Positions 35,344 through 44,329 of a stretch of DNA of 44,329 nucleotides are shown here, in pieces. How positions within the stretch are numbered: the stretch's first letter is position 1; each line of letters opens with the position of its first letter. The stretch spans positions 1-44,329 of the forward strand of contig MU266557.1 of NCBI GenBank assembly GCA_021014945.1, read 5' to 3'. Origin of the DNA: Leucogyrophana mollusca. Lineage: Eukaryota; Basidiomycota; Agaricomycetes; Boletales. Both the position numbers and the translations under genes were made by a program. The notes below the pieces were generated by a model. That model ran no database searches and was not told where the DNA came from. It saw nothing but the letters and a program-made list of their open reading frames with translations.

Positions 35344-35943
35344 ATGTCTAGTGAACCCAAGACCTTCACTCTCCAGCCTGGATACCGCGGCTTCGTCGCT
35401 GGTGTAAGCGATTCCCCGACCCGTTTTTCACTTTCAGCTCACTGATATACGGTCGCTCTAGGTCGTCAACGCCGACTTCGAGCAGAAGGCGTTCATCGAG
35501 GTGACCAAAGATGGCAACCAACTCGCTTCCGCCACTTTCCAAGCCCAAGGCACGAGGGTGCACCTGAAAAACGTGTTCAACAACCGCGAGCACTGGTCAT
35601 TCGGCCCGTTTGATTACACTGCGACCGTCCACGTCACGATCAGCAGCAGCAGGGACGGTGGAAGTTGGAGCATCTCGAAGATGGTCGGCCCGCTCGCTGT
35701 GAGTTTCTTCCGTTGAGATGGTTGGTGGTTTGGGCGCAGCTTGATTAACGACTGCGTTCGTTCCCAGATCGAGAAGAGGCCTGAGCCGGACTATCCGATG
35801 GACTTCCTTGTCGCGACGGTAAGGCGGCAGCGTGATGCGAATATTGATGGTTCTCAACGTGTCTGTCTTTCCAGGTAATCTCTGAGGACCGCCAGGACGC
35901 GTCCCACGACGACTGCACCGTCCAGATTCTGCAATACAAGTAG
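35344..35943 (+). CDS. LecB-like small beta protein, recent copy D
   Basis: Exons 35344-35403, 35462-35698, 35768-35818 and 35875-35943 give 138 residues. Starts MSSEPKTFTLQ (others MSTEP), otherwise nearest to copy A: TKDGNQL, QAQGTR, SSSRDGGSW, with GGSWSISK in place of GGSWNISK. The acidic loop and N23 are unchanged. Intron 3 is shorter than in copies A and C (about 27 bases missing). Intact and with its own TATA box. Confidence 0.85.
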
Positions 35944-36419
35944 GACACCTCCTTTGAATCTCGCCGACAATGCCTTTGGAGCTAAATTCCTTTACAGGTA
36001 AAGGGCCAGTGACGTCTCGGTTCTATGGCATGGAGCCAGAACCACGCCCAGTGACATGTAAACGTATTACCGATGTATAGCCCGCCGAAATGAGAAGTGT
36101 ATTCTGTGACAAGAGACTCCCACCAAAGGTTGAAGTAGTCATACGTCCGAGTTTTTTTGAATCTTAACCAATACCACTGCACATGGATCAAGCGGAAACC
36201 CCGGGATCAGCGATGCCCAGAGCGTGATGCTGAATGCATTGGCTATACTGAATACAGTCTGGGTTGTAGAGCGTGGTGCTTGGAAGCATCTCACCAAGAG
36301 ATCGATCTCAAAGCGAAGACAGTGGCATGCAGGACATGACGAATATGTTGGTCTCCCTCAAAACTCTAACCGGGAGCGAAAAGAAGGCTAGGAGGATATG
36401 TCCGACGTTGCCTGCGGCT

Positions 36420-36740
36420 GCGCTATGCCAATGAGGTGTTCGACAATGTCGGGCTGTGAGTGTGAAGCGTGTGATACGATCTGCGCAGGGGGCGCTAGAG
36501 GTGCGGAGAGTGTTTGAGTCCGAGGTGAGGGACGTATCCGCAGTTCACGAAGGAGCAGGATGGCACGAAGAGAACCGAGATAAGATGCTTCGAGGCGGCA
36601 TATAATGAGTGCGTGTAGTGGTGGGTGGAGACCTCACCTGCACCTTTGCGTTCCTCAGGATACCTGCAGCTTTCTGTCGCAGGATCGTGATGTCTAACAC
36701 GTGTTTCCGATATGGGGTCTGGAGGTTGGGTGCCCGGGCC
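36420..36740 (+). repeat. Block T, second copy
   Basis: Close match to 24070-24400, including GAGGTGTTCGACAATGTCGG-like start, GTGTGATACGATCTGCGCA and the CTGGGTACGGTTGCCCT end. Its last 100 bases (CACCTGCACCTTTGCG, GCAGGATCGTGA, CACGTGTTTCC) also match the region 41080-41140 ahead of the large gene. Confidence 0.7.
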
Positions 36741-37067
36741 TGGGTACGGTTGCCCTCTGTGCATCAACGCCACGTCGTGGTCTTACTCTGCTTACCCAGC
36801 ATTCGTACACCATGATATACTTGACCCCGCCGCGTAGTCTTAGGTTCTGTGGAGAGCTCGTAGCGTATGAAGTTAGGCGGAGGGTGTAAGTTGGCGGGAG
36901 TGTGTTTATAACAACGCCAGCGCCGATCCGTCCATCGACCCGGGAAAGGTACGAGGGGAGGTGTTGCGCACGTTTGAGCACCAGGCTTGCGCGCATTGAG
37001 TCCACTGCAGCCATCGAACTGTGCAAGATAAAGCACATCTTGGGCTTCTTGCACGCCAACTTGGTAA

Positions 37068-38110
<1,043 letters not shown>

Positions 38111-39430
38111 CGTAGACGTAGACGCAGACAGGATTGATGGTCCCGGACTCGAGCCCCGTTTTGCTTGTGCTTGTGCTTGTGCGTGTGTAGTGATTCGGTC
38201 ACCCCTGTTTGCTGTTCGCGGCTACCACGCGTCGTTTCGCGCGTTTCTCCGATTTTCGGCGGTTAGGGGGGCGTTTTGGGGTGCGGGCGCTTACTCGGAC
38301 TCACCAGAGGTCGTGGTCACACCTAGACGCGGCACATGCGCATCGAGGACCCTTCGAAACGCGGCGGGGGGTTGAAGGCCCCCCGCGCATTGCGCGCGGT
38401 GTATAGACGAGGCTGTCCGCTACGCATGCAGATACTGGATACTGGGCACGCCGCGCGACTTGGGTCCCGCGTGCTGGGCGGCAGAGTGAACACCCCGTCG
38501 GCACTTCGGGTGTTTGCTGGGCGGGGGGTTTGCGCGGGCTGGGAGCGGTGATTCGTCGGAGCTTTTGGTTTTTAAATTTTATGATTCGTCGGAGCTTTTG
38601 ATTCCGCTCGCGGGCGTGCTCGATCGCTACGTGCACCCCCGAGGATAGTGTGGGTGTCCGTGTCCCTGGTGACGCAGGACGGTTGGTGCTAATGTTCTTC
38701 GACCAATTAGCCGATCAGCCCTCCAGCTCTACCACGCTGCCCCATTCACCCCGCTGTCGACGAGCTCTATGGGGCTTCTGACGAGAGCCGATCGGGGCCT
38801 TGTCTATGCAAGTCGGGCTCGGGGGTCAGTGGGGGCACACGATGACTCTCGAGGCAGTTGGACTCTAGACTCCAAACTCTATTGTGTGATGTGTGTTGTG
38901 CTCTCCCCCACGGGAGCTCGGTGTCTGCGAGTGGGGATGACGGTGCCGGTGCCGGTGCTCGACTTGGGGTGCCGTCACCGGGGCGAACTGCGCTGATATC
39001 GGGCCCCGCGATCGATCGCGCCCCCTCCCCCTCCGGGTGCCCCGCGCTGTCAGGTGCGTATGCTGCGATTGTCGATGTTTGCGACTTTGGGACGTCCTAA
39101 CGGCGCGAGTGCTCGTCTGACGACGGTCGTCAGCCGGCATGCGGGGCTCCTTGTCTTTTCGTCTGGTGGCAAGCTGAATTCCTTGTCTTCTCGTCTGACC
39201 GCGTTGGCTCCTGGTGGCCCGCGCATGCGCGTTTGGGGTGAGATGTGGCGGCGGGCGGTGTCTGGATATCGGATATCGACGGGGGTGGGCTGATACGGGG
39301 TGTCCTCTCCGAGACCTGGATGCTTGTGGGGTCGGGTCGTGTGCGTGTGGTTCCGGGTCCGGGGTGAACCGCCGTGGTGTGGGGTTTGGGAACTGGGTGC
39401 GCGGTCGGTGTGGGTCGTGGTCGGCGTGTG
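38111..39430. other. GC-rich unassigned stretch
   Basis: No supported gene. Contains an 8-bp GC hairpin (38364-38371 with 38379-38386), a 19-base direct repeat (TGATTCGTCGGAGCTTTTG at 38550-38568 and 38582-38600) and a segment (38100-38180) shared with 24690-24780. Confidence 0.5.
38550..38600. repeat. 19-base direct repeat pair
   Basis: TGATTCGTCGGAGCTTTTG occurs twice about 32 bases apart around an AT-rich spacer (GTTTTTAAATTTTA). Could be a short tandem duplication or the footprint of an excised insert. Confidence 0.7.
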
Positions 39431-39499
39431 AAGCTTGAAGTTAGGCGGAGGGTGTGACTTGGGAGAGGGGGTTGTACCGATGCCAGCGCCGGGGGTATG

Positions 39500-40160
39500 A
39501 GGTACGAGCTAGCCCCCGGGATGGCGTATCGGGTGTTGTCATTTGTAAACATCTTTGTATTTTCGTGTCCTGTACGTCGGTATTTAATACGGTGCTCAAG
39601 GCCGTGGTGCAAGAATGAAGGAGGCCTGTTTCTCAGTGGCCTTCCACACGGAAAATGACCGCCTTGCTGAGAACGAAACGGGATTGCAATTGTGGCCCCC
39701 GCGGAGCAAAACAGGCCGAAACGCGACTCGAGCGCAATTTGAATAGGATCCGCCGCGGTATCAATTCCTCGGGGGATGGGGAGCACCGATTGCTGTGCCG
39801 TCGAACGGCAGGATAGGCCTGACGCACGCACCTGGGTGTGCACCGTCCGGCTCATTTCTGTGCGAGCCGATTTTTGTTCTGCAGACACGCGTACGTTGTG
39901 CAAGCGGTTTGTCCGTGTTTTTCGTGGAGAGTAAGCGCAGCCGCCTGGGGCGGGGTTTCGTTATCGATGCTCGTGGGGGGTGGGGGTTGGGGATGGTTGT
40001 GTCAAGTGGGCTGAAGATACGATATGATGATGTCCTGCGGGTCGCTGGCACGAGCAGTTGGCGGGTTTTGGCGTTGATTATGAGATACTGGGGAATGGGC
40101 ACGTTTATGATCTGCACTGGAAGGGCGGGGAGCGTGTTTGTGTAAGGGGGAGGGAGTGTG
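39500..40160 (+). repeat. R repeat, forward copy 2
   Basis: Landmarks: GGTATGAGGTACGAGCTAGC, TCGTGTCCTGTAC, GTGCTCAAGGCCGT, GAACGAAACGGGATTGC, ATTTTTGTTCTGCAG, TTTCGTTATCGATGCTCG, ATACGATATGATGATGTCCT. Head to tail with the next copy. Confidence 0.8.
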
Positions 40161-40259
40161 GTGCGTTTGCGCTGGAGGGGTGCCGGGGTATGAAGTTGGG
40201 CGGGTGTGTGAAGTTGGGCGGGTGTGAGTTGGGAGGAGAGGGGGTTGTACCGATGCCGG

Positions 40260-41090
40260 CGTCGGGGGTATGAGGTACGAGCTAGCCCCCGGGATGGCGT
40301 ATCGAGTATTACCATTTGTAAACATCTACGTGTCTTTCGTGTCCTGTACACTAGTATTCAATGCAGTGCTCAAGGCCGTCGTGCAAGAACGACGTACCCG
40401 ACTCGAAGGAGACCTGGGCCTGATTCCCAATGGACTTCCACACGAGAAATACCCGTCTTGCTGAGAACGAAACGGGATTGCGATTTGTGCCCCCCGCAGA
40501 CCGAAACAAGCGGAGACGCGACTCGAGCGCAACTTGAATCAGACCCGCCGCGGTGTCGGGCGCCTTCCACGATGGGGAGCACCGATTGCTATGCTATGCC
40601 ATTGAACGGCAAGATAGACCTGACGCACGCACCTGGGTGTGCACCGTCCGACCCATTTCTATACGAGCCGATTTTTGTTCTGCAGGCCGTTCGTCCGTGT
40701 TCTCCATGAAATTAGGCATAGCCACTTGGCGTGGGGTTTCGTTATCGATGCTCGCGCCGGGTGCTTGCGTCGGGTGGGCTGAAGGTATAAATAATACCAT
40801 ATGATGATGGCCTGCGGCTCGTTGGCATGAGGAGTTGGCAGGTTTTGGCACTGATGATGGGATACTGGGGAATGAGCACGCCTACGAGATGCGCTGGAGG
40901 GGCGGGGTGCGTGTTTGTGGAAAGGGGAGGAATGTGGTTGTACTGGAGGGGTGAGGAGGGTACGGAATGGAGTGTATTCGCAATGGAGGGAGTGTGTGCA
41001 TGTGGGAGGGGCTCTGAGGCGACCTGATATGTCCGAGCGGTGTGTCAAGGACTCACGAGCACCTGTGTCCCCCACGACACCTGCACCTTT
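40260..41090 (+). repeat. R repeat, forward copy 3
   Basis: Same landmarks as the copy before it; some stretches are identical (GGTATGAGGTACGAGCTAGC, GACGCACGCACCTGGGTGTG). Leads into the upstream region of the large gene at 41456, so R may be part of its promoter region duplicated many times. Confidence 0.8.
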
Positions 41091-41455
41091 GCGCCCGTCC
41101 ATCCGTTGCAGGATCGTGATTACCGGCACGTGTTTCCGGTCGGCGATCAGACATGTCATGCGGCTCTGCAGGGGGTTGTTGCCGCTGGCTTTCATGCACG
41201 TTTGTCACACCCCGAGTGTCCGTTTCACCCTCGCGTCGATCTGTGGTCCCGATGCTATCACACCAAGTTGACTGCACGACGGGGGTCACACGCACGTGGG
41301 GCAAACAGAGCCGAGGCGGCACCTGACCTCGCCACGTGGGATATTTTTGACGTAAGCACACTTCCAGCTTGTGGCTCCAGCACCAACACCACACCATTGA
41401 TGCAGTCGCCGTGCCTCGACCTCCACGTCTCTGCAATCTTAGCCTACGCACGCAC

Positions 41456-44329
41456 ATGACCAGCACCTCCCCCCGCTGGAAACACCGTCACGCAAGAAAG
41501 AAATCAGCCGTGTCTACCCTCTCTATTGTCTTTGCTGAGCCGCAGCAGGCCCAGCGAGTCGATTCGGCGCTCGAGAAGTTAATGTTGAGGAGACCGAGTG
41601 TCGTGCAGAGGGAGGAGGAGCGAGGAGAAGTGGAGGATGAGTCTGCGCATTGTGGGGACGAGTCTGTGCATCATGAAGGGGACGTCAAAGTGCCCGCTCC
41701 CGTCGACGCCGAGCCACCCTCGTCGCTGTCCCCGATGACCTCCTCCTCTGCGACGCTCCCTCCCCCCGCGCCTCCCACAGCACGCCGCCCGGGGTGGCTC
41801 GCCTCGTTTGGCCGAGCGAGACCCGCCACGGCGAAAGTCCTCGTCGAGGGCGAGATCGCCGGCACCGACGACCCGCTCGCTCCCCTGCCTCCTTCTGCGC
41901 CTGTACTCGATTCCTTGTCTGTACTCGATGCTTTGCCCCCTCCGCCAGCTATCGACCTCTCGCCGTCGCTTCCACAGGACATACCCAGCCCCTCCCATTC
42001 CCTACACGCCCCCCGTCCCAGCCCCAGCCCATCATCGCCCCCCTCCGTCGACGAACAAGCCCCAAAGCCGTCCCCCACTCCGGGTGTCGTGCCCCACTCG
42101 TCCCCAGGCTCTGGCTCTGGGCTCCACGCCGCGTCTAGCCCCTCGTCCTCCACGCACTCGCTCAACCCCTCCAGCAGCCGCTTCACCCTCAGCATCCCCC
42201 TACTCGGCCGCCCCAAGGTGCCCCTCGAGCGCGCAGTCGCCGCCGCCCAGAGGGAGGACGTGCGGGACATGCAGCCGCTCGCGCTGTCGTCCGAGGGTAC
42301 GCTTACTCTTGATTTTGTTTGTGCTGCTTACGGTGCTCATGTCGTCGGTGCAGAGACTAGTACTACGGCGATACGCTCCGAGATCGTGCAAACGACTACT
42401 ACTGCCACAACGACGATGGAGGTGGTGAGCGGTGATCCGTCTGTTGAAACTCGCTCTACAGAAACTCCGGACGCGCAGGTGGCGTCTACGGAAGTCACGA
42501 CCGCGCCGTCTTCGCAGACCACCGACTCACCTGCCCAACCCAGCTCGCAACCCACCGCCGACTCCACCACGCAAGTCCCCACAGACTCCACCACGCAAGC
42601 CCCCACAGACCCTCCGACCCAACTCCCTCCACACACCCCGACCCAAACCAGCACGGAGTCCACCTGGTGGGCGTACCTCGGCTGGGGCGGCGCACAACCA
42701 ACGGCGGCCGCCCCCGCGCCATCTGAACCCCACGCCGTCTCTTCGGAACACGCACACGCCGTCTCTTCGGAACACGCACACGCCGCCTCTGAAGGCCATG
42801 ACGGACACGCGCCCACCGGATCCTCGACGCCCGCGCACGACTCGCCCGAGACGGAGGCGCTGTACCTCCAAGCGCACGTGCAGACACCCCTCTCGGCGGT
42901 GGATGTGACCCCGCCTCTGCCCGAAGCCGATGCGCGGCCGCCACCACTACCTCACCCAGAGTCCGAAACAGATACAGCCCATCCCGAGGCCCCCCAGCCA
43001 GACTCAGACGCAACGCAATCCCAGCCCCAGCCCCAACCGGACTCGACGCACCCCCAGCCCCAGCCAGACGCGACGCAACACATACAGGCCTCGTCGGCGT
43101 GGTACGCGCCGTGGTCGTGGTACCTCGCGCAGCAGCCGGCTTCGTCATCGGCGAACGCGGGAGCGGGGATGGTAACGGGTGCTAAGACGGAGGAGGGGTC
43201 GGGGTTGGTCGAGGAGGAGCTGGTTAAGGAGGAAGCGGCCGGGAAGGAGGGGGTAAGTGGGAGTGAGGAAGCGTCGAGGAAGGAGGAACAGGTACGAGAC
43301 GAGGTGCGTGCTCCCAAACCCGAGTCTACACTCCAAACGCGCGCGCTTACGCTCCAGCCCCAGCTTGTATCCCAGACGCTCATCTCTACCTCTACCTCTA
43401 CCTCTACGCACACACTTACACTTACACTTACCTCTCCGCCCAAACCACAACCGCAAGATCCATCCGCAGATCCCTCCCCGCCCCAATCACAACCCCAGTC
43501 CCAATCACAAGCACAACCACAAGCACAACCACAAACACAACCACAAGCACAAGATCCATCCGCAGAATCGACCCCTCCACCCGCCCCCACGCCCACACCA
43601 GAATCGAACCCGATCCACGCGACGCTCACCACCAACCGCGCGGGGTGGCTGTCGTTCTTTGCTGCGCGGGCGGCTACGAAGCGCATCACCGATGGGGGTG
43701 CGCGCGAGCGGATTACCGATGGGGGTGGTGGAGGTGGAGGGAGCGGAGGAGGAGGAGGGGAGATGGAGGTTATGGAGCTTGATTTTGACGGCGAGGACGC
43801 GGGCGGTCCGGGGGACGCTGCGTCCGTGTTGACTGCGGCCGGGAAGGCGGGGGAGGGGGTGACCGGGCGAGCGGACGAGAAGATAACGAAGCGGGCGGAA
43901 AAGCAAGACAAAGACAAAGACAAGGCGCCCCGCCAGCCCTCGCCGACGCCCTCCACCCAGTCCACGAAATCAGCATCAGCGCTAGTCCCCGTCCCTAACC
44001 CTTCGAAATCGGTCCTCGGGGTCCCGTCGCCGTCGAAGTCATCCCTCGGGATTCCGTCGCCTTCGCCTTCAAAATCATCCCCGCCCCGTCCAGCCACGCC
44101 CAAGTCCGGCACCCCCACCCCCACGCGCCCCACATCCCGCACGTCCACGCCCACGCCCACGCGCCCCACCGCGAAACCCCCGCCCCCGCCGAACCTCGTC
44201 CTCCCCACGTGGGGGCACACGTTCCACGCCCCGCCGCGCACGCACGTCCCGCCGCCCCCGCCGCCCCCTACTCTTCTGGGCACTGGCGCGGGGGCGGGGG
44301 TGGGCGCGGTGGTGGGGCGGGTGGTGGGG
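41456..44329 (+). CDS. Large Pro/Gln/Ser-rich protein, N-terminal part (runs off window)
   Basis: Frame open from ATG 41456 to the last base: 958 codons with no stop, continuing beyond the window. One likely intron (42297-42353, GTACGC...TGCAG, 57 bases, in phase) is also open, so it may be spliced or kept. No family recognised. Visible: ARRPGWLASFGRARP (about 105-120), long Pro/Ser tracts, PLLGRPKVPLERAV, paired Trp motifs WWAYLGW and WYAPWSWYL, Gln-Pro repeats, NRAGWLSFFAARAA, a Gly run, an acidic patch MEVMELDFDGED, basic/Ser-Pro repeats (KSVLGVPSPSKSSLGIPSPS) and LVLPTWGHTF with polyproline at the edge. Mostly disordered, with short conserved Trp islands. Two broken copies lie at 27640 and 37068; this is the only intact one. 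Any domain would lie downstream, outside the window. Confidence 0.75.
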   Translation, partial: MTSTSPRWKHRHARKKSAVSTLSIVFAEPQQAQRVDSALEKLMLRRPSVVQREEERGEVEDESAHCGDESVHHEGDVKVPAPVDAEPPSSLSPMTSSSATLPPPAPPTARRPGWLASFGRARPATAKVLVEGEIAGTDDPLAPLPPSAPVLDSLSVLDALPPPPAIDLSPSLPQDIPSPSHSLHAPRPSPSPSSPPSVDEQAPKPSPTPGVVPHSSPGSGSGLHAASSPSSSTHSLNPSSSRFTLSIPLLGRPKVPLERAVAAAQREDVRDMQPLALSSEGTLTLDFVCAAYGAHVVGAETSTTAIRSEIVQTTTTATTTMEVVSGDPSVETRSTETPDAQVASTEVTTAPSSQTTDSPAQPSSQPTADSTTQVPTDSTTQAPTDPPTQLPPHTPTQTSTESTWWAYLGWGGAQPTAAAPAPSEPHAVSSEHAHAVSSEHAHAASEGHDGHAPTGSSTPAHDSPETEALYLQAHVQTPLSAVDVTPPLPEADARPPPLPHPESETDTAHPEAPQPDSDATQSQPQPQPDSTHPQPQPDATQHIQASSAWYAPWSWYLAQQPASSSANAGAGMVTGAKTEEGSGLVEEELVKEEAAGKEGVSGSEEASRKEEQVRDEVRAPKPESTLQTRALTLQPQLVSQTLISTSTSTSTHTLTLTLTSPPKPQPQDPSADPSPPQSQPQSQSQAQPQAQPQTQPQAQDPSAESTPPPAPTPTPESNPIHATLTTNRAGWLSFFAARAATKRITDGGARERITDGGGGGGGSGGGGGEMEVMELDFDGEDAGGPGDAASVLTAAGKAGEGVTGRADEKITKRAEKQDKDKDKAPRQPSPTPSTQSTKSASALVPVPNPSKSVLGVPSPSKSSLGIPSPSPSKSSPPRPATPKSGTPTPTRPTSRTSTPTPTRPTAKPPPPPNLVLPTWGHTFHAPPRTHVPPPPPPPTLLGTGAGAGVGAVVGRVVG
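42297..42353 (+). other. Probable intron in the large gene
   Basis: 57 bases, GTACGC donor, CTTAC branch-like motif and GTGCAG acceptor; removal keeps the frame (GAG rebuilt across the junction). Contains no stop, so retention is also possible. Confidence 0.55.

Larger units (their letters stand above)
34270..36320 (+). repeat. Segmental block S, copy 4 (forward)
   Basis: Starts GCTGCTCACATGATCGGATC, as copy 1 does near 21863, and follows the same order through GTGGACAAGCGTAATGATTG to the TATA box, the gene at 35344 and the 3' flank. Followed by block T at 36420-36740, again as in copy 1, so copies 1 and 4 are the longest matching pair. Confidence 0.8.

Noticed and set aside
38364..38386. 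GC hairpin as a transcription terminator
   Set aside because: Factor-independent hairpin terminators are bacterial; in this fungal context there is no basis for the call.
39130..39903. 257-codon minus-strand open frame as a gene
   Set aside because: Same reasoning: R repeat plus GC-rich flank, low-complexity Pro/Arg/Thr composition, no motif.
42952..44283. 443-codon minus-strand frame rich in Gly, Ser, Val and Cys
   Set aside because: It is the shadow of the Pro-rich plus-strand gene; the plus frame has conserved copies elsewhere, the minus frame has no motif.

Overview
The window reads as nuclear DNA of a mushroom-forming basidiomycete (Agaricomycetes). Genes are broken by many introns of about 50-60 bases with GT...AG ends, several exons are only a few bases long, the GAPDH gene has the basidiomycete style of tiny 5' exons, and the gene families (YOR1-like ABCC transporter, Ctr copper transporter, FRE metalloreductase) are typical of fungi. 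All gene models below were spliced by hand from both strands; no search was run.

Layout. Bases 1-1390: a minus-strand candidate secreted precursor with Lys-Arg sites built from a duplicated exon block, with a coding-like fragment cut by the left edge. 3256-9986 (+): a 33-exon ABCC-type ABC transporter of 1656 codons. 10342-13810: a divergent small beta-rich gene, unrecognised minus-strand coding remnants, and a dead copy of the same small-protein family. 13973-15490 (-): complete GAPDH. 16889-20146 (+): a Ctr copper transporter followed head to tail by a ferric/cupric reductase, a plausible metal-uptake pair (surface reduction, then import). 20471-21037 (-): another divergent member of the small-protein family.

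From about 21.8 kb onward the window is a mosaic of duplicated and inverted blocks. Four near-identical members of the small family sit here (23175, 26310 inverted, 30932, 35344), each with the same five-part layout (TATA box, four exons, three introns) and about 1 kb of shared upstream sequence. Interleaved are several copies of a 0.7-0.8 kb repeat (R) and broken copies of a large Pro/Gln/Ser-rich gene whose best copy opens at 41456 and runs off the right edge.

The most interesting content is the small family: seven recognisable genes or pseudogenes and one possible relic encoding about 130-150 residue proteins. Their N-terminal FTL-x-P...N pattern and C-terminal acidic loop E-D-x-x-D-x-[DS]-x-D-D resemble the calcium-binding plan of LecB/PA-IIL-type lectins. 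I infer a recently expanded, actively decaying fungal family of LecB-like proteins; this is an inference from motif order and needs a structure-aware search.
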